This document shows, in pieces, positions 9,472 to 17,297 of a DNA stretch of 64,000 nucleotides; within the stretch, counting starts at the first letter, position 1; every line of letters starts with the position of its first letter. The DNA is from Mycobacterium sp. OAS707 (GTDB taxonomy: Bacteria; Actinomycetota; Actinomycetes; Mycobacteriales; Mycobacteriaceae). The stretch covers positions 186,001 through 250,000 of the forward strand of contig NZ_JADBDS010000005.1 in assembly GCF_014873705.1 (NCBI RefSeq), written 5' to 3'. The notes beneath the pieces were generated by a model. That model saw nothing but the letters and a program-made list of their open reading frames with translations. It ran no database searches and was not told where the DNA came from. The position numbers and the translations under genes are program-made.

Positions 9472-9795
9472 ATGGCTGATCGGATCCGCGTCAGACCCGA
9501 GGACCTGCTGATCTCAGGTGCACAAGTCAAGAGCCAAGCCGAGGACGTGGAAGCGGGTCACGCTGCATCCGACGCCAATATCTATGCCGCCCAGGCAGGC
9601 ATGGTCGGATCGTCCGCGGCGGCGATGGAAGCCAAGCTGGCGCAATGGCAAAGCACAACGGTCGCACTGACGAACAAACTGTCCGAACATGCCCAGGCGC
9701 TGACCGCGGGCGCCGACGAATTCACCGAAAGCGACCGACACAACGCGGCGATCATCGCCGATGTCGGCAGACAGGCCACCCAAGCAGGCATGTGA
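9472..9795 (+). CDS. EspC/WXG100-like small secreted protein
   Basis: A 107-aa helical-hairpin protein like the EspC (DUF2580) and WXG100 families of ESX substrates: an N-terminal 'I-R-V-x-P-E-D-L' start, two long Ala-rich helices, and a C-terminal E-F-T-E-S-D segment where EspC proteins carry the Y-x-x-x-D/E secretion signal. Here the Tyr is Phe. GGAGGA at 9462-9467 fixes ATG 9472. It ends one base before the convergent ComF-like gene. No esxA/esxB pair accompanies it, so it may depend on an ESX system elsewhere. Confidence 0.65.
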   Translation: MADRIRVRPEDLLISGAQVKSQAEDVEAGHAASDANIYAAQAGMVGSSAAAMEAKLAQWQSTTVALTNKLSEHAQALTAGADEFTESDRHNAAIIADVGRQATQAGM

Positions 9796-10572
9796 TCACC
9801 GGACTGACACCGCACCTACTGCGGTGAGATCGCAACGATGTCCGGTGACCGGGCACAGCAGCGGATCGTAATTCGCATGGAGTTGTTCGCGAATGAACCG
9901 CACGCACAACGGATGCCGCGCGTCTAGCCACCGCGCGATGACGACCACACTGACCGCCGAAGCCCCGGCTCGGCGCAGAGCCAGCGACGCGGACTGGGCG
10001 TTGGATCCGGTTGTCCAGACGTCGTCGATCACCATCACGTGCTGGCCGACCACGGTGCCGTCGACGATGAGTTTGTCGGCGTCTACCACGCGGTCGCACC
10101 GCGCATCGAGTGACGGCCTCAACACCACTTCGCCCAGCAGATCCAACGAATGTGCGATGGACACCATCGGGTGGGTCCCCATGCGGCTGGTCAGCGAGGG
10201 CACCACGACCCGCGTCGCGACCGGCTGACCGACCGCGGCGGTAATGCACGGCTGATGGCGTGAGATCGCCAACCGGAGAAGTTCACCGATGATGCGCGCG
10301 CAGCGTTGACGCTCAGCACGCTTGGGGTGGTTCTTGTAATTGCGCAGCAGCTCCGCTGAGCCGGGGCCGTCCATGGCATAGATCAGCGGCGCCACGAGAT
10401 CCGCGACCCCAGGTGTGCGCCGGTGTTGTCGACATCGCCAGCAGAACCGATAGCCGCCGACCGGCGTGGTGCAGACCGCGCAGGTACGAGCCGGTTGTCG
10501 TATGACATTGCGGAAAACCTCGAGGGCGACGGCGGGCGGGCGAGTCGCAGATGTAGAAGTCGGTGCGCGCAT
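9796..10572 (-). CDS. ComF-like phosphoribosyltransferase with zinc finger
   Basis: A 258-aa protein. An N-terminal zinc-ribbon-like motif (C-x2-C...C-x2-C within CAVCTTPVGGYRFCWRC, about residues 31-47) precedes a type I phosphoribosyltransferase fold with the PRPP loop VMVIDDVWTTG. This is the ComF/GntX arrangement. ComF is linked to DNA uptake in competent bacteria, though most homologues lack a proven reaction. On a plasmid it may serve DNA processing. A second Cys pair near the C-terminus (CPVTGHRC) is unusual and could complete another metal site. It reads into the EspC-like gene from the opposite side. Confidence 0.7.
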   Translation of the reverse strand: MRAPTSTSATRPPAVALEVFRNVIRQPARTCAVCTTPVGGYRFCWRCRQHRRTPGVADLVAPLIYAMDGPGSAELLRNYKNHPKRAERQRCARIIGELLRLAISRHQPCITAAVGQPVATRVVVPSLTSRMGTHPMVSIAHSLDLLGEVVLRPSLDARCDRVVDADKLIVDGTVVGQHVMVIDDVWTTGSNAQSASLALRRAGASAVSVVVIARWLDARHPLCVRFIREQLHANYDPLLCPVTGHRCDLTAVGAVSVR

Positions 10573-10638
10573 GACCGGAAGCTATGACTGCAAGCCGACG
10601 AGGTTGCGGGTCGATAGACCGGTTGTTAACACCAACTG

Positions 10639-10663
10639 GGCTATCCACAGGCTGTGGATAGCC
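10639..10663. repeat. 25-bp inverted repeat of two DnaA-box-like sequences
   Basis: Perfect 12-bp arms around one central base. Each arm contains CTATCCACA, one mismatch from the DnaA box TTATCCACA, so two boxes face each other across the centre. This fits a host-DnaA entry site at a plasmid origin; a plain operator or a terminator stem is the alternative. Confidence 0.6.
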
Positions 10664-10936
10664 GACAACGAAAAGCGCCTCCGCCCGACATCCTTACACG
10701 TCTTTGCCACGCTGCGACAGCAGAATAGAAGCCCGGTGCCGACGCCCGCATACCGCCGCGAACCGTACGAATTTCTGCACCGGGCACCTGCCCGGCGGGC
10801 AGAGAATTAGATGATGGCAGTCAGTCAAGCCGGCTCGCGAGAACCAGCCGGCACCATAACGGCCGTGACTGATGTGACTATTGGTGCGGCGTGTCATCAC
10901 CGAATGGGCCGCGACCTGCGGCATGCTGCCATGTAG

Positions 10937-10985
10937 CGCGGATATCCGCGTCGAATGGACACAAGTACAAACGCGGATATCCGCG
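10937..10985. repeat. Two direct copies of palindrome CGCGGATATCCGCG + TCGA
   Basis: The 14-bp palindrome CGCGGATATCCGCG occurs at 10937-10950 and 10972-10985, each followed by TCGA, with 35 bp from start to start. The second copy ends about 200 bases before the Rep-like start codon. They may be Rep-binding iterons or operators for control of rep. Confidence 0.65.
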
Positions 10986-11181
10986 TCGACCAGGCGCCAG
11001 ATAGGAGTCCCCGACACCAGCCGGCTCGGCTGAAATCCCATACCGCACAACTTCATACGCATACGCGATAGCCCCACCTACGGCGAAACCCCCGGTCCTG
11101 CGGACCGAGGGTCGTCGGATTCGAGTTGCCGCTCGAACCGTCGTGCTTTCGCGCTCTCCCCATCGCTGGAAGGGAATCGTC

Positions 11182-12396
11182 ATGAAAGACGCATTCCACG
11201 GTAGCGCACGCCCATCTGGCGGTCTAGTTATCGCGCACCGTGGTCACGGATCGACCATCACTCGCCCATATCAGGGCTCGAGCCAACGGATGCGGCGCCG
11301 CGGTACCGCCCACACCGCACCCGTCTGGATACGCCGCGCGGGTGCGCACTGCTTCGACCGACTGCCCCGCATCGTGCTGGAAGTCGACGCGGCCTGGGGC
11401 GCCATTCCCTGCTGGAGCGGTCGGGCACGGCGCTGGGCGCACGAGGTCGTCCCTGCGGCCTACCGCGAGCGCTACGACAGCCATGTGCGCCCCGCCATGC
11501 CGAACAATCCGGTGAGCTTGAAATCGCTTGTGGCGGTGGCCGAAGCGCGCGCCTCCTTCGCCGAACACCGCACCGGGCGTAACTGCCGCGCCTCCAACGA
11601 GCGGCTTGCGGCCATGACTGGACTGTCGGTGCGCACGGTGCAGCGCGCCTCCACGGCGCTGCGGCTGCTGGGGGTGGCGACCGAGGTGATGCGCGGCAGG
11701 CAGCGCACCCGCGCCGAGCGGTTTGCAAGCTGGCGGGTTGGGGATAAAGGGCGGGGTTGGGCTTCGGTATGGGCATTGCACGACAGTCGGATTCAACCGC
11801 TGTCACCCCATCCCGAAGGGTCGTATTTCCCTAAAAAAACCTCACCTAAATCAGTACTCACTACACGCACCCGGCGGCAAGCCGCCGGTAGCAGCGCCGC
11901 TGCGCGGCGCACTCGCCCCGACAACCGAGGTCTCGCGCTGGCAAACAAATGGGTGCTCGATGAGCAAAGTCCCCCCTGGGCCAGGCGCTACCGCACCGGC
12001 ACGCCGTGGGCGTGGGTGCTCACCGGACCGGCGCAGCACGGGTGGACTCCACGCGACATCAACCAGCTGATCACCGACTGGATCGGCACCGGGCACTGGT
12101 TGCCGGAGAACCCTCACAGACCGATCGGGTTGCTCGGCGCGATCCTGGCCGCGCACGGCAATCTGCAGGAACGGCCGGCCGCCCTGGACGAGGAGCGCGA
12201 GGCCGCGGAACTGGCCGCGGCTCGCGAGCGTGTCGTGCGGCAACTGGCCGAGCGCGAAACCGCCCGCGCCGCCCGGGATGCGGGGCGCGCCGCGCTGTCG
12301 GGACCGGGGCGCGAGGCCGCACGGCGAGCGCTCGACGAGATTCTCAAGCGCGCCAAGCGCCGCCATGGCGAGCCCGGCGCCGGCGGTGCGCGATGA
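11182..12396 (+). CDS. Probable plasmid replication initiator (winged-helix protein)
   Basis: A 404-aa basic protein. A helix-turn-helix unit lies near residues 135-165 (SNERLAAMTGLSVRTVQRAS), inside a winged-helix region like that of actinobacterial plasmid Rep proteins. The C-terminal 80 residues form an Arg/Glu/Ala-rich coiled-coil-like tail. The position beside the origin-like repeats and partition genes supports a replication role; a transcriptional regulator is the alternative. GGAAGGGA at 11168-11175 sets ATG 11182 rather than the upstream GTG 11143. The stop overlaps the next start as ATGA, so the two genes are coupled. Confidence 0.6.
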   Translation: MKDAFHGSARPSGGLVIAHRGHGSTITRPYQGSSQRMRRRGTAHTAPVWIRRAGAHCFDRLPRIVLEVDAAWGAIPCWSGRARRWAHEVVPAAYRERYDSHVRPAMPNNPVSLKSLVAVAEARASFAEHRTGRNCRASNERLAAMTGLSVRTVQRASTALRLLGVATEVMRGRQRTRAERFASWRVGDKGRGWASVWALHDSRIQPLSPHPEGSYFPKKTSPKSVLTTRTRRQAAGSSAAARRTRPDNRGLALANKWVLDEQSPPWARRYRTGTPWAWVLTGPAQHGWTPRDINQLITDWIGTGHWLPENPHRPIGLLGAILAAHGNLQERPAALDEEREAAELAAARERVVRQLAERETARAARDAGRAALSGPGREAARRALDEILKRAKRRHGEPGAGGAR

Positions 12397-13064
12397 TGCG
12401 CGCCACTCCCCCGCCGCCGCCGAATGTGCTGCCGTGCCAACGCGATCCCGAGCCGTGGTTCGAGCGGGGTCGTCACGCCGATGCGCTCGCCGGCTGCCTG
12501 TCATGCCCGGCGCGACGGTGGTGTGCCCGGGAGGCGCTGGAATGCCGTGCATCCTGGGGACTTTGGGCCGGCGTATGGATCGATGGACGCCACGACGACG
12601 CGGTTCCTCACCTGCGAGCGATCGTCGCCGACGTGCTGCAACAGGCGGCCCCGGTTGCCGCGGCGCCCGAGGAGCGGCCACGCGCAGCCGACCGCATACC
12701 AGCCCGCCTGCATCGACCCGCGGCCCCACTGATACCTGCGTCGGCGCGGACTGCGGTGCTCGCGCGCAGCAGCGGACACTGTGAGATCCTCGCCGAGGAT
12801 TGCCGACTGTCGTTGGACCGCATAGTGACCCGGCGTGCGATGCGGCCCGAATCGCCTGCTCCCCCAGACCTGTTCGCGGCGTGTCACCGCTGCGCGGAGA
12901 TGGTCGCCGCGCTGGACCCGAACCTGTCCGCCCGGTTCGGTTACCTTGTCGACGGGCATCGCGACCCCGGGCAGGTGCCGTTCTACTGGCGCCAGAGCCG
13001 CTGGGTGCTGCTGGATCGCGACGGTTGGCTGACCGAGCTGCTCGATCAGGCTCAGAGCGCGTGA
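12393..13064 (+). CDS. WhiB-like protein with HNH-like C-terminal domain
   Basis: A 223-aa protein. Residues 15-60 carry the WhiB cysteine set C15-x19-C35-x2-C38-x5-C44 followed by a GLWAGVW turn, a variant of the G-[IV]-W-G-G motif; this would bind a [4Fe-4S] cluster. WhiB proteins are usually 80-130 aa. Here about 160 more residues follow, with C-x-x-x-x-x-C and C-x-x-C pairs (GHCEILAEDC near 130-140, ACHRC further on) spaced like an HNH/zinc-finger fold, though the catalytic His pair is not obvious. It overlaps the Rep-like gene by 4 bases, so it may co-regulate replication. ATG 12396 is an equally possible start. Confidence 0.7.
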   Translation: MMRATPPPPPNVLPCQRDPEPWFERGRHADALAGCLSCPARRWCAREALECRASWGLWAGVWIDGRHDDAVPHLRAIVADVLQQAAPVAAAPEERPRAADRIPARLHRPAAPLIPASARTAVLARSSGHCEILAEDCRLSLDRIVTRRAMRPESPAPPDLFAACHRCAEMVAALDPNLSARFGYLVDGHRDPGQVPFYWRQSRWVLLDRDGWLTELLDQAQSA

Positions 13065-13086
13065 AATCTTTACCGCGGTAAAGATT
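13065..13086. repeat. Palindrome copy 1 (core CTTTACCGCGGTAAAG)
   Basis: A 22-bp perfect palindrome around the 16-bp core CTTTACCGCGGTAAAG. It fills the 30-base gap between two convergent genes, where a promoter operator would be out of place. It is one of four copies in the window. Confidence 0.75.
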
Positions 13087-13094
13087 CCGCGTGG

Positions 13095-13463
13095 CTACGA
13101 CGTCGCGTCGTGCAGCAGCGCGCGGCGGGCCAAGGCCTCTTCCACGAGGTCCGACGCGAAATCCTGTGCAGTCAAAAGGACGTCGTCACGCTTGGCCGCC
13201 AGCCACGCATCGCGAAGTCGCGACGCAGCGGCTGGCCGCAGCCGCAGAGTGCGTGGCGCCTTCGAGGAAGCCGCCTCGGCCGGTAGCGGCTGCGGGGCGC
13301 TGTACAGCGGACTTACCGAGGCCTGCGGCTGTTCCGTCACTGTGACGACCGGAGCGTCAACGATCTCCTCTACCGGTTCGGGACTCTCCCCGATCCGACG
13401 TGTCTGCGCCCCCGCGGTGGAGAGCATGCTGAGAACCGCTGTGGCAGTGTCCTTCTTAGGCAT
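13095..13463 (-). CDS. Small ParB-like partition protein (ribbon-helix-helix type)
   Basis: A 122-aa protein directly downstream of a short ParA and overlapping it by 8 bases. The N-terminal 70 residues are flexible and acidic. The C-terminal part has a beta-strand TLRLRPAA followed by two helices (SRLRDAWLAAKR and AQDFASDLVEEALARRALL), which fits a ribbon-helix-helix DNA-binding fold as in ParG, omega and other type Ib partners. It would bind the centromere, stimulate ParA and repress its own operon. The candidate binding region is the octamer array at 14293-14780. ATG 13463 encodes MPKKDT; longer starts lack a typical beginning. The fold is inferred, not proven. Confidence 0.6.
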   Translation of the reverse strand: MPKKDTATAVLSMLSTAGAQTRRIGESPEPVEEIVDAPVVTVTEQPQASVSPLYSAPQPLPAEAASSKAPRTLRLRPAAASRLRDAWLAAKRDDVLLTAQDFASDLVEEALARRALLHDATS

Positions 13464-14250
13464 GATGTTTCCCTCGATTCCGTCGGCCCTCATCGACGAG
13501 GGACATGACCTCCACAGTGAAGTTGGCATACGCCTCCGCCAAATCAGGGTCGGCGTCCTCGTCGCCGAGCATGACCTGATCGCTGACCATCCGTTCTGCC
13601 GCAGTACGTTTCGGGATCATGGTGTTGAACATCGGCAGGCGGTCACCCTGTAACGCCTTGAGCGTTTCGCGGCTCACCAATGTTCGCGACTCGTACTTCG
13701 TCAACAGCACACCGAGGAATGTCGCCGAAAGCACTTGGTGCTGACGCAAAGTGGCCGACCACTCGAGGAACATGTTCACCCCTCTCCTGCCCCATTTGCT
13801 GGCGTCGGTCGGCACGATCAACCAGTCCGCGGCGTTGAGCGCGGTGATCACCAACTGCCCAAGATTCGGTGACAGGTCGAGGACGATCGCGTCGTAGTCC
13901 TGATAGATCGGCTGCAACGTCATCGCGAGCTGTTCTTCGCGGCGGTGCATGGTGACGAGTTCCTGGTCGAGCTTGGCCACCGCGAGCGTGGACGGAACCA
14001 AGTCGAGATTGTTCAGCCGCGTCGGGCGGATCACCTTGCTGACCGGCGTTCCTTCCCGGATGAGGTCGTAGATGTCGAACTCCACGTCGTCTTCGGGATC
14101 GAACATGGTCGTCGAGTTGCCCTGCGGGTCGCAGTCCACGAGAAGGGTGCGCCAATTGCCCCGCGCCAGGCCGGCGGCGAGGTTCACCGCGGTAAAGGAC
14201 TTGCCCACCCCACCTTTGTGATTGGCGATCGCGATTACTTCCGCTTTCAC
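13456..14250 (-). CDS. parA: ParA partition ATPase (type Ib-like)
   Basis: A 264-aa ParA/Soj ATPase that starts almost at its deviant Walker A motif (HKGGVGKSF at residues 11-19). It also has the LLVDCDPQGN switch and the IVLDLSPNLG Walker B region. There is no N-terminal HTH, as expected for type Ib ParA, where the small partner represses the operon. It would segregate plasmid copies over the nucleoid. GTG 14250 has GGAG 8 nt upstream; GTG 14259 lies inside that spacing and is less likely. The next gene overlaps it, forming a two-gene operon. The upstream 490 bp are the octamer array. Confidence 0.88.
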   Translation of the reverse strand: MKAEVIAIANHKGGVGKSFTAVNLAAGLARGNWRTLLVDCDPQGNSTTMFDPEDDVEFDIYDLIREGTPVSKVIRPTRLNNLDLVPSTLAVAKLDQELVTMHRREEQLAMTLQPIYQDYDAIVLDLSPNLGQLVITALNAADWLIVPTDASKWGRRGVNMFLEWSATLRQHQVLSATFLGVLLTKYESRTLVSRETLKALQGDRLPMFNTMIPKRTAAERMVSDQVMLGDEDADPDLAEAYANFTVEVMSLVDEGRRNRGKHHA

Positions 14251-14292
14251 AGCAGTCACTCCTTTAACTTGAGTTACACGAATTAGACCAGG

Positions 14293-14780
14293 GTGATTCG
14301 GCGTTGGAGCGACGCCATCACGGCGTGTTGGGGTGATGTGATCGCCTTGTGATGTGATCGCCGGGCGATCCGGTGAGGCCGTGATGGCGCCACCGGGCGA
14401 TCGCATCACCGGATGATCGGATCAGTCGGCCACCCAATCACCCAGCGACGAGATGACTTGGTGACCCGGTCACCGAGCGATCGGATGATCCGAACACGTC
14501 GCAACTTCATCACGCAGTCACGTGGTGACGAGATGATGCTGTGATGTGGTCACCGCGTGACCGTATGACCACGTGATCGAATCGCGCCGTGATGAGGTGA
14601 TCCCATAACGCAGTGGCGTTGTGATCGTGTGTTGGGATCACCGAGTGGCGGCGTGACGCAATCACGCTGTGCCGCAATGATTGTGCGACTCGGTGAGCCG
14701 ATGACCGAATCACGCTGTCACACAGCTACCGTGCGACGGGATGACGGGATCACGCAGTGACCGTGTGATCCTGCGACGAC
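14293..14780. repeat. Array of 61 in-register degenerate 8-bp repeats; candidate partition centromere
   Basis: From 14293 to 14780 the sequence divides into 61 consecutive octamers with no insertion or deletion, roughly RTSAYSRN on the given strand (examples GTGATCGA at 14573, ATCACGCT at 14661 and 14709, GTGACCGT at 14557 and 14757, GTGATGTG at 14333, 14349 and 14541). Position 1 is a purine in 61 of 61, position 4 is A in 52 of 61, and position 2 is T or C in all but one. The array ends 43 bases before the parA start and contains no gene. It resembles the parH tetramer/octamer and parS heptad centromeres bound by ribbon-helix-helix proteins, but is longer. The bases 14781-14994 to its right look unremarkable. 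Confidence 0.85.
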
Positions 14781-14994
14781 CTGGCCGATCGCTGCGGCGC
14801 CGACTCGGTTGCGTCATTGCACGATCATCGATGAATTTTCACAGTGTCACGGTGACGAAATCGGGCGGTACCGTCGGGAGCCTTCGGATCCCGAGTAATA
14901 GAACGATGCAACGCCGTTTCGAGCGCTGCGATGGGGGAGCGCACCCGGCGGACGTGACTGCTGCCGGTCCGACACCCCGACGTACGCTGAACCG

Positions 14995-15537
14995 GTGGTC
15001 GACATGCCGGTCACCGTCGTCGAATACGACCCTCATTGCCCCAGCCAATTCGCCGAGCAGCGGGACCAGCTGACGCACCTTCTTAAACCCTGGCTCGGCG
15101 CACCGGTCGAGCATGTCGGATCGACGTCGGTGCCCGGGCTAGCCGCCAAGCCAGTCATCGACATCCTCGCTCCAGTCACCGCGCTGGCCGAGGCACGCGC
15201 GGCGGTGTCGGTTCTGGAGAACGACCGATGGCTCTACTGGCCGACGGACCCGAACGGACGTTGGCGGCTATGGATGCTCCGGCGCCGTCCCGAAGCGCGA
15301 ACGCACCATCTTTATCTAGCCCAGCGCGACGATCCCCATGTCGCTGAACTGCGGGTGTTTCGAGACGCACTGCGTGCAAACCGTGGCCTACGCGATCAAA
15401 ACGGGGCGCTGAAACGACGTTTGGCCAATGCCTTTCGTGACGACCGCGAGGCCTACACCCGAGCCAAGACCCTTTTCATCGACAGCACGTTGCGTGCAGG
15501 CGGCGTCGATCCGCTACCTCGACCAGGGCTGCAATGA
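14995..15537 (+). CDS. GrpB/UPF0157 family protein
   Basis: A 180-aa protein with the GrpB signature HVGSTSVPGLAAKPVIDI at about residues 39-56, which belongs to the nucleotidyltransferase superfamily fold, and the conserved C-terminal R-D-x-L-R-x-N...Y-x-x-x-K segment. Some relatives are fused to dephospho-CoA kinase; the reaction of stand-alone GrpB proteins is not established. GTG 14995 or ATG 15004 may be the start. The stop lies 38 bases before the esterase start, so the two may be co-transcribed. Confidence 0.88.
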   Translation: MVDMPVTVVEYDPHCPSQFAEQRDQLTHLLKPWLGAPVEHVGSTSVPGLAAKPVIDILAPVTALAEARAAVSVLENDRWLYWPTDPNGRWRLWMLRRRPEARTHHLYLAQRDDPHVAELRVFRDALRANRGLRDQNGALKRRLANAFRDDREAYTRAKTLFIDSTLRAGGVDPLPRPGLQ

Positions 15538-15574
15538 AAGCGTGCCGATCCGCGACAACAGGGGTTGGGAATCC

Positions 15575-17125
15575 GTGACGGGCGCCGACGTTGACGTCCG
15601 AACCAAGGCAGGCGTCGTGCGCGGCAGGTGGGAGAGCGGCGTTGCGGTGTTCCGCGGGATCCCCTACGCCGAGCCGCCATTCGGCCTGCGACGGTTCGCG
15701 GCGCCTGTGCCGGTAATGCCCTGGGACGGCGTTCGCGAGGCCATCACGTTCGGCCCACCGGTACCGCAGGCCGGTCACAGCGGCGCGGTGATGTCTTCGG
15801 TGTCTGGAACCGCGGCAGACGGCTCGGGCGACTGTCTGACGCTTAATGTCTGGTCGCCCGTCCTGGGAGCCGCGGGGCTGCCCGTGCTGGTGTGGATCCA
15901 CGGCGGCAGGTACCTGCAAGGCAGTTCTGCCAACCCGCACCACGACGGCGCAATGCTCGCCGCCCGCGGCGTGGTCGTCGTGAGCATGAACTACCGCGTT
16001 GGCGCTGAAGGCTTCGCGCATATCCACGGAGCGCCGGACAATCGCGGCATCCTCGACCAGGTCGCCGCCTTGCGGTGGGTCCAAGACAACATCGCTGCGC
16101 TCGGGGGAGAGCCGAACACGGTCACCGTCTTTGGCCAATCCGCCGGCGCCGGCTCCGTCGCTGCCCTACTCGCAATGCCGATGGCAACCGGACTGTTCCG
16201 GCGGGCAATAGCCCAAAGCGTTCCCGGAACGTTCTTCTCGCCGGACCTGGCGTCCACGGTGTCCGAAGCGATCGCCGCAGAACTCGGGGCGCGACCGGCC
16301 GCGCACGAGCTCGCGCGTATCTCACCGCATACGCTGATCGAAGCCACCGAGTCGGTGCTCCAAAAGATGCCCGAATTCGTCGAGGCGTGGGGGCCGATGG
16401 CGCTGACACCCACGCCGTTCTCGCCGATCGTGGACGGGGAAATCATCGTGGAGGTGCCCTGGCGCGCGCTCGCGACAGGCGCCGCACGCGACATCGAGCT
16501 ACTCGTCGGCCACACCCGCGACGAGTACTCGCTCTTCAACCCCTACCGCGGAGTAGAGATGCCCGAGGAGCAAGTGTCCGCCAGGCTCGACCAACTCGCG
16601 CTGGCCATCCGCGGCGACGCTTACCGCACCGAATACCCCGACGCGAACGCGAGCCAACGATATGAAATTCTCAACTCCGACTGGCTGTTTCGAATGCCGA
16701 CTCTTCAACTCGCCGACGCCCAGCACAGCGGCGGCGGCCGCGCCTGGATGTATGAGTTGTGCTGGAGCTTCAACCGAGACGAGGGCGCCTCACACAGTTT
16801 GGATCTGCTGCTCGTGTTCGGAACGCTCAGCATCGAGGACGTGCGCAACCACGCGTCCGCCCTGGCGAACGCCGCGGAGGAGCTGCGGAGAGTTTCTGAC
16901 CGGATGCGCAGCGACTGGGTGCGCTTTGCGACTTCCGGCGACCCCGGATGGCCGCGCTATCACCCGGACACCGGGACCACTCGGGTGTACGCCTCGGAGT
17001 TGCTTACCGGGCCCTACCCGGAGGAGGGCTCGCGCCGGATCTGGCGCGAGCACGACTTCGGCATCCTCGACCTACCAGGACACGCCCCACGCCAAGAAAC
17101 CGCTGACAAGAAGCCCTCCGCTTGA
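15575..17125 (+). CDS. Type B carboxylesterase/lipase
   Basis: A 516-aa alpha/beta-hydrolase of the carboxylesterase type B family: GIPYAEPP near residue 30, the oxyanion-hole segment VWIHGGRYLQGSS, and the nucleophile elbow FGQSAGAGS with Ser189. The family hydrolyses carboxylic esters. No signal peptide is evident, so it is probably cytosolic. GTG 15575 gives a normal family N-terminus; the frame is open further upstream to 15428, but that part is unlike the family. It lies between the two partition modules and looks like cargo. A palindrome copy sits 73 bases after the stop. Confidence 0.88.
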   Translation: MTGADVDVRTKAGVVRGRWESGVAVFRGIPYAEPPFGLRRFAAPVPVMPWDGVREAITFGPPVPQAGHSGAVMSSVSGTAADGSGDCLTLNVWSPVLGAAGLPVLVWIHGGRYLQGSSANPHHDGAMLAARGVVVVSMNYRVGAEGFAHIHGAPDNRGILDQVAALRWVQDNIAALGGEPNTVTVFGQSAGAGSVAALLAMPMATGLFRRAIAQSVPGTFFSPDLASTVSEAIAAELGARPAAHELARISPHTLIEATESVLQKMPEFVEAWGPMALTPTPFSPIVDGEIIVEVPWRALATGAARDIELLVGHTRDEYSLFNPYRGVEMPEEQVSARLDQLALAIRGDAYRTEYPDANASQRYEILNSDWLFRMPTLQLADAQHSGGGRAWMYELCWSFNRDEGASHSLDLLLVFGTLSIEDVRNHASALANAAEELRRVSDRMRSDWVRFATSGDPGWPRYHPDTGTTRVYASELLTGPYPEEGSRRIWREHDFGILDLPGHAPRQETADKKPSA

Positions 17126-17197
17126 CGCCTCTGCCCTGGAATCTGGGCAACGGCACCCCGCCCAGCCGGCACGCAGGCGACGTGAATCTGTTTGCCA

Positions 17198-17213
17198 CTT
17201 TACCGCGGTAAAG
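17198..17213. repeat. Palindrome copy 2 (CTTTACCGCGGTAAAG)
   Basis: A 16-bp perfect palindrome in the gap between the esterase gene and the convergent HTH gene. Like copy 1 it is not placed near a start codon, which argues for a structural or centromere role over a simple operator. Confidence 0.75.
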
Positions 17214-17297
17214 ATTTGACGGCGCGAATCCACAGGTTGCGTCGTCAGTAGAGGCGGAAAACGGTGAATCGCCACTTTGCTAGCGAGTACCCAAATG

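Larger units (their letters stand above)
10573..11181. other. Gene-free region with probable plasmid replication origin
   Basis: About 609 bases between the ComF-like gene and the Rep-like gene, pointing outward from it on both sides. It contains a 25-bp perfect inverted repeat built from two DnaA-box-like 9-mers and two direct copies of a 14-bp GC/AT palindrome. Such a combination directly before a Rep gene is what an origin would look like. A TTGTTAACA stretch lies close to the DnaA-like boxes. Confidence 0.5.

Noticed and set aside
14184..14199. Fifth copy of the CTTTACCGCGGTAAAG palindrome inside the first parA
   Set aside because: Two mismatches, and the bases encode the conserved F-T-A-V-N after Walker A, so the similarity is explained by the protein.
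14293..14780. CRISPR-like array
   Set aside because: The units are 8 bp, contiguous and degenerate, without spacers or cas genes; a centromere-type array fits better.
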